64,000 nt of DNA, taken from positions 34,597,522 through 34,661,521 of the forward strand of contig NC_061862.1 of the NCBI RefSeq assembly GCF_907164915.1, given 5' to 3'. This stretch comes from Impatiens glandulifera (lineage: Eukaryota > Streptophyta > Magnoliopsida > Ericales > Balsaminaceae). Within the stretch, counting starts at the first letter, position 1. Each line of letters begins with the position of its first letter. Below the pieces are notes generated by a model that did not search any database, had not been told where the DNA came from, and saw nothing but the letters and a program-made list of their open reading frames with translations. A program made the position numbers and the translations under genes. This document shows, piece after piece, positions 52,098 to 63,384 of the stretch.

Positions 52098-52966
52098 CAC
52101 TACAACAAAATATACTTTCAGCGACCCTTATATGTCAACTCATATTAAGCGTGGGTAAAAATTAAAAGAAAAAAACTTTTGCCAACCTTTATATCTATAC
52201 CACCACTTTTATTTTTTTTTATATACCAACTTTATAAATTTGTTAAAACCTTATAATTTAAATATTCTAAATTTTAATAATTTTTATGTTTTATTTTTAA
52301 ACTTTGTAAATATTTTAATTTAATTTTTTAATTCTTTTAAAATTAAATTTGACTTAAAATTTTGTTAACATTAAAATTTAATTAATATTTTTTATATAAC
52401 ATAATTTTTAAACTTTTTATACTATTATTAATATATGTCTTTTATTTAATTATTATTTAAATTTAATTAAATTAAAAGTAAAATATGAGAGAGTTCATTA
52501 GTGTCTAAAGTGTTAATATGACATTTATCCCACATCGGAAAAAAAGAAAAAGTTTTTGGTATATAAAATATGAGAGAGTTCATTAGTTTCTAAAGTGTTT
52601 TTAAGGTTATAATGTGCTGGAATATGGATTCACCCTAAGGATTTAAAGTTTTGTTCATCATGTACTTGAGAGATAAAAAATAATATCTAAAATGAAAATA
52701 GAAAAAAACAAATTTAAAAAAAATAGTTTAAAAATAAAATAGACTTTTAGCGACGTTTGTTAATTTTGCCAACGCTTAAATAAGCGTCGTTAAAACTTTC
52801 GCCTTTCGGCAACACTTGTACCGACGCTTAAATAAGCGTGGTAAAAACTTGCGCCCACCCTACTTCTGGAGACGCAAGAATAAGTGTCAGTAATGTTTTT
52901 GGCGACGCTTTTAAAGGTTGGCAGAAGTCTTTTTAAGCGTCGCCGAAAGTCATTTTTGTTGTAGTG
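52098..52966. mobile_element. Complete 869-bp non-autonomous CACTA element
   Basis: Begins 'cactacaacaaaatatactt' and ends with the inverted 'tttttgttgtagtg'; the termini match over about 13 bp. It is flanked by TTT on both sides, consistent with a 3-bp target duplication. Subterminal repeats 'aagcgtcg' / 'cgacgctta' occur at both ends (52140-52160 and 52745-52945). No transposase. Inserted within the first unit of the satellite array; the other units lack it. Confidence 0.9.
52527..52567 (+). promoter_or_regulatory. snRNA-type promoter motif: USE plus TATA box
   Basis: 'atcccacatcg' at 52527-52537 matches the plant snRNA upstream sequence element (RTCCCACATCG). 'tatataaa' starts at 52560, 22 bases later, close to the spacing of Pol III-type (U3/U6) plant genes. 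A ~35-bp direct repeat ('atgagagagttcattagt') lies on both sides (52486 and 52569). Downstream there is no recognisable U6/U3 RNA, and a T-run at ~52599 would end a Pol III transcript almost at once. Probably a relic captured by the CACTA element. Confidence 0.55.
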
Positions 52967-54899
52967 TTTTGTGAAAATTTTAATTATTATGAAATTAATT
53001 GTTTCTTCACATTAAATATAAAATTATTTTACCCAGAAGAAAAGAACTTGGACAATTAACAATGAGATATCATACTCAATTTTAATGACTATGCTTACTT
53101 GAGATTTTGATGCAATGATTTTTAAGTGTTTTTTAAAATTCTGCAAGTCATTTTCTTCTATTTATCGTTAATTTGCTAATGTTGTCGTTTTAATAAAATG
53201 TGATTAAAATTACTTTAAAAAATTATATATTAATATTATTTTATGTTTGCTATAAATTAAAATTACTATTTTAAATACTAACAACAAAAGTTAAAAATTG
53301 AATTACAAGAAAGAAAATGAAAAATAATAATTCCCTCCTACCTAATTGTAGGTAGCAGGGTTGGATAATCTGATAGAGATTATGTAATATTTAATTGTGT
53401 TTTTTTTGAAAATTTTAATTATTATGAAATTAATTGTTTCTTAACATTAAATATAAAATTATTTTAAACAGCAGAAAAGAACTTGGACAATTAACAATGA
53501 AATATCATACTCAATTTTAATGACTATCCTTACTTGAGATTTTGATGCAATAATTTTTAAGTGTTTTTTAAAATTTTGAAAAGTCATTTTCTTCTATTTA
53601 TCGTTAATTTGCAAATATTGTCGTTTTAATAAAATGTGATTAAAATTACTTTTAAAAAGTATATATTAATATTATTTTATGTTTGCTATAAATTAAAATT
53701 ACGATTTTAAATACTAACACAACAAAAGTTAAAAATTGAATTACAAGGAAAAAAAAGGAAACATAATAATTTTACCCTCCTACCTAATTGTAAGTAGCAC
53801 GGTTGGATAATTTGATAGAGGTTATGTAATATTTAACTGTGTTTTTAGTGAAAATTTTAATTATTATGAAATAAATTGTTTTTTAACATTAAATATAAAA
53901 TAATTTTACCCAGCAGAAAAGAACTTGGACAATTAACAATGAGATATCATACTCAATTTTAATGACTATCCATACTTGAGATTTTATTGCAATGATTTTT
54001 AAGTGTTTTTTAAAATTTTGCAAGTCATTTTCTTCTATTTATCGTTAATTTGCTAATGTTGTCGTTTTAATAAAATGTGATTAAAATTACTTTAAAAAAG
54101 TATATATTAATATTATTTTATGTTTGCTATAAATTAAAATTACTATTTTAAATACTAACACAACAAAAGTTAAAAATTGAATTACAAGAAAAAAAAAGGA
54201 AAAATAATAATTTTACCCTCCTACCTAATTGTAAGTAGCACGGTTGGATAATTTGATAGAGGTTATGTAATATTTAATTGTGTTTTTTTTTTGAAAATTT
54301 TAATTATTATAAAATTAATTGTTTCTTAACATTAAATATAAAATTATTTTACCCAGCAGAAAAAAACTTGGACAATTAACAATGAGATATCATACTCAAT
54401 TTTAATGACTATCCTTACTTGAGATTTTGATGCAATGATTTTTAAGTGTTATTTAAAATTTTGCAAGTCATTTTCTTCTAATTATCGTTAATTTTCTAAT
54501 GTTGTCGTTTAATAAAATGTGATTAAAATTACTTTAAAAAAGTATATATATTAATATTATTTTATGTTTGCTATAAATTAAAATTACTATTTTAAATACT
54601 AACACAACAAAAGTTAAAAATTGAATTACAATAAAAAAATGAAAAATAATAATTTTACCCTCCTACCTAATTGTTGGTAGCACGGTTGGATAATCTGATA
54701 GAGATTATGTAATATTTAATTGTGTTTTTTTTGAAAATTTTAATTATTATGAAATTAATTGTTTCTTAACATTAAATATAAAATTATTTTACCAGCAGAA
54801 AAGAACTTGGACAATTAACAATGAGATATCATATTCAATTTTATTGACTATCCTTAGTTGAGATTTTGATGCAATGATTTTTAAGTGTTTTTTAAAATT

Positions 54900-57800
54900 T
54901 TGCAAGTCATTTTCTTCTATTTATCGTTAATATACTAATGTTGTCGTTTTAATAAAATGTGATTAAAATTACCTTAAAAAGTCTATATTAATATTATTTT
55001 ATGTTTGCTATAAATTAAAATTACTATTTTATATACTAACACAACAAAAGTGAAAAATTGAATTACATGGAAAAAAAAGGAAACATAATAATTTTACCCT
55101 CCTACCTAATTGTAAGTAGCACGGTTGGATAATTTGATAAAGGTTATGTAATATTTAATTGTGTTTTTTTTGAAAATTTTAATTATTATAAAATTAATTG
55201 TTTCTTAACATTAAATATAAAATTATTTTAACCAGCAGAAAAGAACTTAGACAATTAACAATGAGATATCATATTCAATTTTATTGACTATCCTTAGTTG
55301 AGATTTTGATGCAATGATTTTTAAATGTTTTTTAAAATTTTGCAAGTCATTTTCTTCTATTTATCGTTAATTTTCTAATGTTGTCATTTTAATAAAATGA
55401 GACTAAAATTACTTAAAAAAAGTATATATTAATATTATTTTATGTTTGCTACAAAAGTTAAAAATTGAATTACAATAAAAAAAGGAAAAATAATAATTTT
55501 ACCCTCCTACCTAATTGTAGGTAGCACGGTTGTATAATCTGATAGAGGTTATGTAATATTTAATTGTGTTTTTTTTCTGAAAATTTTAATTATTATGAAA
55601 ATAATTGTTTCATAGCATTAAATATAAAATTATTTTACCCAGCAGAAAAGAACTTTGGACAATTAACAATGAGATATCATACTCAATTTTAATGACTATC
55701 ATTACTTGATATTTTATTGTAATGATTTTTAAGTGTTTTTTAAAATTTTGCAAGTCATTTTCTTCTATTTATCGTTAATTTTCTAATGTTGTCGTTTTAA
55801 TAAAATGTGATTAAAATTACTTTAAAAAGTATATATTAATATTATTTTATGTTTGCTATAAATTAAAATTACTATTTTAAATACTAACACAACAAAAGTT
55901 AAAAATTGAATTACAAGAAAAAAAAAGAAAAATAATAATTTTACCCTCCTACCTAATTGTAAGTAGCACAGTTGGATAATTTGATAGAGGATATGTAATA
56001 TTTAATTGTGTTTTTTTATGAAAATTTTAATTATTATAAAATTAATTTTTCTTAACATTAAATAAAAAATTATTTTTCCCAGCAGAAAAAAACTTCGACA
56101 ATTAACAATGAGATATCATACTCAATTTTAATGACTATCCTTACTTGAGATTTTATTGCAATGATTTTTAAGTGTTTTTTAAAATTCTGCAAGTCATTTT
56201 CTTCTATTTATCGTTAATTTGCTAATGTTGTCGTTTTAATAAAATGTGATTAAAATTATTTAAAAAAATTATATATTATTATTATTTTATGTTTGCTATA
56301 AATTAAAATTAATATTTTAAATACTAACACAACAAAAGTTAAAAATTGAATTACAAAAAAAAAAGAAATATAATAATGTTACACTCCTACCTAATTGCAG
56401 GTAGCATGGTTGGATAATCTGATAGAGATAATGTAATATTTTATTGTGTTTTTTTTTGAAAATTTTAATTATTATAAAATTAATTATTTCTTAACATTAA
56501 ATATAAAATTATTTTAACTAGCATAAAAGAACTTGGACAATTAACAATGAGATATCATACTCAAGTTTAATGAATATCCTTACTTGAGATTTTGATGCAA
56601 TTATTTTTAAGTGTTTTTTAAAATTTTGTAAGTCATTTTCTTCTATTTATCGTTAATTTGTTAATGTTGTCGTTTTAATAAAATGTGATTAAAATTACTT
56701 TAAAAAAGTCTATAATAATATTATTTTATGTTTGCTATAAATTAAAATTACTATTTTAAACACTAACACAACAAAAGTGAAAAATTGAATTACAAGGAAA
56801 AAAAAGGAAACACAATAATTTTACTCTCCTACTTAATTGTAAGGAGCGCGGTTGGATAATTTGATAGAGGTTATGTAATATTTAATTGTGTTTTTTTTGA
56901 AAATTTTAATTATTATGAAATTAATTGTTTCATAACATTAAATATAAAATTATTTTACCCAGCGGAAAAAAACTTGGCCAATTAACAATGAGATATCATA
57001 TTCAATTTTATTGACTATCCTTAGTTGAGATTTTGATGCAATGAGTTTTAAGTGTTATTTAAAATTTTGCAAGTCATTTTCTTCTATTTATCGTTAATTT
57101 TCTAATGTTGTCGTTTAATAAAATGTGATTAAAATTACTTTAAAAAAGTATATATATTAGTATTATTTTATGTTTGCTATAAATTAAAATTACTATTTTA
57201 AATACTAACACAACAAAAGTTAAAAATTGAATTACAATAAAAAAATGAAAAATAATAATTTTACTCTCCTACCTAATTGTTGGTAGCACGGTTGGATAAT
57301 CTGATAGAGATTATATAATATTTAATTGTGTTTTTTTTTGAAAATTTTAATTATTATGAAATTAATTGTTTCTTAACATTAAATATAAAATTATTTTACC
57401 CAGCAGAAAAGAACTTGAACAATTAACAATGAGATATCATATTCAATTTTATTGACTATCCTTAGTTGAGATTTTGATGCAATGATTTTTAAGTGTTTTT
57501 TAAAATTTTGCAAGTAATTTTCTTCTATTTATCGTTAATTTGCTAATGTTGTCGTTTTAATAAAATGTGATTAAAATTACTTTAAAAAGTCTATATTAAT
57601 ATTATTTTATGTTTGCTATAAATTAAAATTACTATTTTATATACTAACACAACAAAAGTGAAAAATTGAATTACAAGGAAAAAAAAGGAAACATAATAAT
57701 TTTACCCTCCTACCTAATTGTAAGGAGCGCGGTTGAATAATTTGATAGAGTTTATGTAATATTTAATTGTGTTTTTTTTTAATTTTAATTATTATGAAAT

Positions 57801-59050
57801 TAATTGTTTCATAACATTAAATATAAAATTATTTTACCCAGCAGAAAAGAACTTAGACAATTAACAATGAGATATCATATTCAATTTTATTGACTATCCT
57901 TAGTTGAGATTTTGATGCAATGATTTTTAAGTGTTTTTTAAAATTTTGCAAGTCATTTTCTTCTATTTATCGTTAATTTTCTAATGTTGTCGTTTTAATA
58001 AAATGTGACTAAAATTACTTAAAAAAAGTATATATTAATATTATTTTATGTTTGCTACAAAAGTTAAAAATTGAATTACAATAAAAAAAAGGAAAAATAA
58101 TAATTTTACCCTCCTACCTAATTGTAGGTAGCACGGTTGTATAATCTGATAGAGGTTATGTAATATTTAATTGTGTTTTTTTTCTGAAAATTTTAATTAT
58201 TATGAAAATAATTGTTTCATAGCATTAAATATAAAATTATTTTACCCAGCATAAAAGAACTTGGACAATTAACAATGAGATATCATACTCAATTTTAATG
58301 ACTATCATTACTTGAGATTTTATTGTAATGATTTTTAAGTGTATTTAAAATTTTGCAAGTCATTTTCTTCTATTTATCGTTAATTTTCTAATGTTGTCGT
58401 TTTAATAAAATGTGATTAAAATTACTTTAAAAAATATATTTTAATATTATTTTATGTTTGCTATAAATTAAAATTACTATTTTAAATACTAACACAACAA
58501 AAGTTAAAAATTGAATTACAAGAAAAAAAAGAAAAAATAATAATTTTACCCTCCTACCTAATTGTAAGTAGCACGGTTGGATAATTTGATAGAGGATATG
58601 TAATATTTAATTGTGTTTTTTTATGAAAATTTTAATTATTATAAAATTAATTGTTTCTTAACATTAAATAAAAAATTATTTTATCCAGCAGAAAAAAACT
58701 TCGACAATTAACAATGAGATATCATACTCAATTTTAATGACTATCCTTACTTGAGATTTTGATGCAATGATTTTTAAGTGTTTTTTAAAATTCTGGAAGT
58801 CATTTTCTTCTATTTATCGTTAATTTGTTAATGTTGTCGTTTTAATAAAATGTGATTAAAATTATTTTAAAAAATTATATATTAATATTATTTTATGTTT
58901 GCTATAAATTAAAATTAATATTTTAAATACTAACACAACAATAGTTAAAAATTGAATTACAAAAAAAAAGGAAAAATAATAATTTTACCCTCCTACCTAA
59001 TTGTAGGTAGCACGGTTGGATAATCTGATAGAGATAATGTAATATTTAAT
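54900..59050 (+). repeat. Higher-order duplication in the satellite (~2.6 kb, six units)
   Basis: Private variants recur at an offset of ~2605 bp: a deletion joining 'ttatgtttgctacaaaagtt' at 55440 and 58047, 'gaaaataattgtttcatagc' at 55597 and 58203, and 'aaaacttcgacaattaac' at 56088 and 58697. So a six-unit block was duplicated after the single units had diverged. Confidence 0.8.
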
Positions 59051-61915
59051 TGTGTTTTTTTTGAAAATTTTAATTATTATAAAATTAATTATTTATTAAC
59101 ATTAAATATAAAATTATTTTAACCAGCAGAAAAGAACTTGGACAATTAACAATAAGATATCATACTCAATTTTAATGACTATCATTACTTGAGAGATTTT
59201 GATGCAATGATTTTTAAGTGTTTTTTAAAATTTTCCAAGTCATTTTCTTCTATTTATCGTTAATTTGCTAATGTTGTCGTTTTAATAAAATGTGATTAAA
59301 ATTAATTTAAAAAAGTCTATATTAATATTATTTTATGTTTGCTATAAATTAAAATTACTATTTTAAATACTAATACAACAAAAGTTAAAAATTGAATTAC
59401 AAGAAAAAAAAGGAAAAATAATAATTTTACCCTCCTACCTAATTGTAAGTAGCACGGTTGGATAATTTGATAGAGGTTATGTAATATTTAATTTTTTTTT
59501 TGTGAAATTTTTAATTATTATCAAATTAATTGTTTCTTAACATTAAATAAAAAATTATTTTACCTAGCAGAAAAGAACTTGGACAATTAACAATGAGATA
59601 TCATACTAAATTTTATTGACTATCCTTACTTGAGATTTTGATGCAATGATTTTTAAGTGTTTTTTAAAATTTTGCAAGTCATTTTCTTCTATATATCGTT
59701 AATTTTCTAATGTTGTCTTTTTAATAAAATGTGATTAAAATTACTTTAAAAAAGTATATATTAATATTATTTTATGTTTGCTATAAATTAAAATTACTAT
59801 TTTAAATACTAACACAACAAAAGTTAAAAATTGAATTACAAAAAAAAAAGTAATTTTACCCTCCTACCTAATTGTAGGTAGCACGGTTGGATAATCTGAT
59901 AGAGGTTATATAATATTTAATTGTGTTTTTTTTTTAAATTTTAATTATTATGAAATTAATTGTTTCTTAACATTAAATATAAAATTATTTACCCAGCAGA
60001 AAAGAAATTTGACAATTAACAATGAGATATCATACTTAATTTAAATAACTATCTTTACTTGAGATTTTGATGCAATGATTTTTAAGTGTTTTTTAAATTT
60101 TTGCAAGTCATTTTCATCTATTTATCGTTAATTTGCTAATGCTGTCGTTTTAATAAAATGTGATTAAAATTACTTTTAAAAAGTATATATTAATATTATT
60201 TTATGTTTGCTATAAATTAAAATTACTATTTTAAATACTAACACAACAAAAGTTAAAAATTGAATTACAAGAAAAAAAGGAAAAATAATAATTTTACCCT
60301 CTTACCTAATTGTAAGTAGCACGGTTGGATAATTTGATAAAGGTTATGTAATATTTAATTGTGTTTTTTTGAAAATTTTAATTATTATGAAATTAATTTT
60401 TTCTTAACATTAAATATAAAATTATTTACCCAGCAGAAAAGAACTTGGACAATTAACAATGAGATATCATATTCAATTTTATTGACTATCCTTACTTGAG
60501 ATTTTATTGCAATGAATTTTAAGTGTTTTTTTTTAAATTATGCAAGTAATTTTCTTCTATTTATCGTTAATTTGCTAATGTTGTCGTTTTAATAAAATGT
60601 GATTAAAATTATTTTAAAAAATTATATATTAATATTATTTTATGTTTGCTATAAATTAAAATTACTATTTTAAATACTAACACAACAAAAGTTAAAAATT
60701 GAATTACAAGAAATAAAGGAAAAATAATAATTTTACCCTCTTACCTAATTGTAAGTAGCACGGTTGGATAATTTGATAAAGGTTATGTAATATTTAATTG
60801 TGTTTTTTTTGAAAATTTTAATTATTATGAAATTAATTGTTTCTTAACATTAAATATAAAATTATTTACCCAGCAGAAAAGAACTTGGACAATTAACAAT
60901 GAGATATCATATTCAATTTTATTGACTATCCTTACTTGAGATTTTATTGCAATGATTTTTAAGTGTTTTTTTTTAAATTTTGCAAGTAATTTTCTTCTAT
61001 TTATCGTTAATTTGCTAATGTTGTCGTTTTAATAAAATGTGATTAAAATTACTTAAAAAAAAATATATATTTATATTATTTTATGTTTGCTATAAATTAA
61101 AATTACTATTTTAAATACTAACACAACAAAAGTTAAAAATTGAATTACAAGAAAAAAAGAGAAAATAATAATTTTACCCTCCTACCTCTCCTACCTTATT
61201 GTAGGTAGCACGGTTGGATAATCTGATAGAGGTTATGTAATATTTAATTGTGTTTTTTTTGTAAAAAATTTAATTATTATCAAATTAATTGTTTCTTAAC
61301 ATTAAATATAAAATTATTTTACCCAGTAGAAAAGAACTTGGACAATTAACAATGAGATATCATACTCAATTTTAATGACTATCCTTACTTGAGATTTTGA
61401 TGCAATGATTTTTAAGTGTTTTTTAAAATTTTGCAAGTCATTTTCTTCAATTTATCGTTAATTTGCTAATGTTGTCGTTTTAATAAAATGTGATTAAAAT
61501 TACTTTAAAAAAGTATATATTAATATTATTTTATGTTTGCTATAAATTAAAATTACTATTTTAAATACTAACACAACAAAAGTTAAAAATTGAATTACAA
61601 GAAAAAAAAGGAAAAATAATAATTTTACCCTCCTACCTAATTGTAAGTAGCACGGTTGGATAATTTGATAGAGGTTATGTAATATTTAATTGTGTTTTTT
61701 TTGAAAAGTTTAATTATTATACCCAGTAGAAAAGAACTTGGACAATTAACAATGAGATATCATACTCAATTTAAATAAATATCCTTACTTGAGATTTTGA
61801 TGCAATGATTTTTAAGTGTTTTTAAAAATTTTGCATGTCATTTTCTTCTATTTATCGTTAAATTACTAATGTTGTCGTTTTTATAAAATGTGATTAAAAT
61901 TACTTTAAAAAAAGT

Positions 61916-62035
61916 ATCAAAGTTGAATCTTAATTAGTATTGAAATCTCATGATGAATTAATGTTAAACTATCTATTATCCATTAGTACTAATTAAACTA
62001 GATCACACAAATGTCACAAGAAAATATATATAAAG
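61916..62035 (+). repeat. Right arm (distal end) of the inverted duplication
   Basis: 'aagttgaatcttaattagta', 'aaactatctattatccatta' and 'actagatcacacaaatgtca' are the reverse complements of sequence at about 30750, 30700 and 30665. The match stops near 62035 / 30640, giving the outer duplication boundary. Confidence 0.8.
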
Positions 62036-62220
62036 GATTAATATATAATGCAATCGAGTGAAGTACGAAATAAAGGATTAATATATAATGCAAATAGGAT
62101 AGATAATTAATTAACTAGCAAGCAAGCAAACAATAAATAATAATAATAATAATAGTTCGTCATGTCCTCATCAAACAAACACTAAATAATAATATTAATA
62201 ATGGTGTATCTCCTGCTCTT
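62036..62220. other. Short repeats outside the duplication
   Basis: 'aaaggattaatatataatgc' is directly repeated (62032 and 62072). A (TAA)n stretch follows near 62135. No gene. Confidence 0.5.
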
Positions 62221-62226
62221 CATACA

Positions 62227-62385
62227 TCACCCTGGTTGAGAATACAGCTGGAGGATTGATAGAGTCCTAACGGTACACGCGCAGCTACAGCTACCTCGGT
62301 TGAGAATACAGCTGGATGACTGATAGAGTCCTCCAAAACTCTTCAGGTATGCTGCTGCGCAGAGCTTTAGGGCGCAACCCTCCAT
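62227..62385 (-). CDS. Small cysteine-rich frame, possible mature part of a secreted peptide gene
   Basis: A minus-strand frame of 52 residues from the ATG at 62385 with six cysteines (positions 4, 9, 26, 33, 35, 37): 'MEGCALKLCAAAYLKSFGGL', 'SSCILNRGSCSCACT'. It lacks its own signal peptide but lies 3' (on minus) of the signal-peptide-like starts in the hairpin at 62418-62690, in GC-balanced sequence unlike the AT-rich flanks. A ~68-bp direct duplication (62231-62270 and 62299-62335; 'gttgagaatacagctgga') shifts the frame at the end, so the C-terminus may be altered. I do not recognise the family. It may be an exon of a defensin- or peptide-hormone-sized gene, or non-coding. Confidence 0.3.
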   Translation of the reverse strand: MEGCALKLCAAAYLKSFGGLYQSSSCILNRGSCSCACTVRTLSILQLYSQPG

Positions 62386-62417
62386 GGTGATGAAAATGGC
62401 ACGGGCAGGTAGCCCTC

Positions 62418-62690
62418 TAAAGAGAAGTTAAGAACTGAAGTTCAAGAAAACCGAATGTTTACATTTCCGATCTTGAGAGAAAAAGTGAGAGATGGCACAT
62501 GTTAGCAATAACAAGAAGGTGATGATTTGTCTCACATTTGTAACTCTGATCTTCTGCTGCGATCAGAAGATCAGAGTTACAAATGTGAGACAAATCATCA
62601 CCTTTTTCTTATTGTTAGGTGTCATCTCTCTTAGGATCGAAGATGTAAACGTTCGGTTTTCTTGAGCTTCAGTTCTTAACTTCTCTCTGG
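62418..62690. repeat. ~270-bp long hairpin: inverted duplication of leader plus signal-peptide start
   Basis: 62419-62556 and 62564-62690 are inverted repeats around a 7-nt loop (62557-62563). The inner ~39 bp are perfect; the outer part has ~10 mismatches and one ~10-nt indel. Reading outward to inward, both arms hold an untranslated-like leader and an ATG: plus ATG at 62492 ('MAHVSNNKKVMICLTFVTLI' then FCC, 57-residue frame to 62665) and minus ATG at 62625 ('MTPNNKKKVMICLTFVTLIF', 20 residues then stop). Both start like a secretory signal peptide. A transcript through it would form a long double-stranded RNA. Confidence 0.75.
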
Positions 62691-62696
62691 ATCAGA

Positions 62697-62712
62697 AATA
62701 TATATATAGGCG
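62697..62712 (-). promoter_or_regulatory. Putative TATA box for the minus-strand peptide gene
   Basis: Minus strand 'cctatatatatatttct' lies ~25-30 bp before the right arm of the hairpin, whose start ('agagagaagttaag') would be the transcript start. The left arm has no such TATA on its outer side, so the right arm is likelier to be the original gene start and the left arm the inverted copy. Confidence 0.45.
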
Positions 62713-62719
62713 CACGCGG

Positions 62720-63380
62720 TGATTCCATCCTTTAAATTAACCTTTACTATTTACTATTACTTATTATTCACCTCAATTTTAGTTAGCTAGGAATAGGAGG
62801 ACCCACTTATTATTCACCAAAATTTTAATTAGCTAAGAGTACGAGAGAGACGTCACATGTTGCATGATAGATCATTTTAGAGAAATTCTTACTCAAAAAA
62901 TACACTAATAATGCAAAGGCCTCTACTGTCAACCCATTTTCATATAATTATAAAAGAAAAATTAGATTATAAATTTAAGTATATATCTATTTTGTAAATG
63001 CTCGTGACATGACTCTATAATAATAAGATATCACTTAATGAAAATATATACTATTTATTAATTACAACAACCAATTCTTCTGTCTTATATTAGAGTTTTT
63101 TTATCTATCATATTTACTTAACTATACTAACATAATAATACATAATTTTGAAGCTACATTGTCAAGTCGTTTTTTTTTGTCATATGAGTTTGGGTAAAAT
63201 AACTTTATAATTAGGTAATATTAACAAATTATTAATTTGGTAATAACTTAAAATTATGATCAAAACAATAAATTTAATAATGTCTTTATTTTAAAATAGA
63301 ATATGTGATTCTATATATATTCTAACAAAATAAGCTTAGTTTAATTTGTGTCTTCTAGAAAATACACTCCCTCTATTTAC
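62720..63380. repeat. AT-rich sequence grading into R1
   Basis: A short direct repeat ('acttattattcacc' at 62759 and 62802, followed by 'ttagttagct' / 'ttaattagct') is followed by R1 landmarks ('tacattgtcaagtcgttttt', 'taacaaattattaattt', 'atgatcaaaacaataaattta'). No gene. Confidence 0.5.
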
Positions 63381-63384
63381 TATT

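Larger units (their letters stand above)
51900..61915 (+). repeat. ~437-bp satellite-like tandem array, ~21 copies
   Basis: The phrase 'aacaatgagatatcata' recurs about every 437 bp (near 53060, 53496, 53936, 54380 ... 61757), and 'tattattttatgtttgctat' begins near 51926 and then 53232 to 61520, giving ~21 units. Common unit words are 'tcctacctaattgtaagtag', 'cacggttggataat', 'tgattttaagtg'-type and 'ttatcgttaattt'. Units differ by ~5-10% and small indels. The first unit is interrupted by the CACTA element at 52098. The left inverted arm (30820-31190) holds the same unit once. Confidence 0.92.

Noticed and set aside
52560..52680. A U6 or U3 snRNA gene downstream of the USE/TATA motif
   Set aside because: The downstream sequence does not resemble U6 or U3, and a T-run would terminate a Pol III transcript after roughly 15 nt.
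30640..62035. A single giant transposon with 31-kb span and long terminal inverted repeats
   Set aside because: No target duplication was seen at the outer edges and no transposase between the arms; described instead as an inverted duplication.
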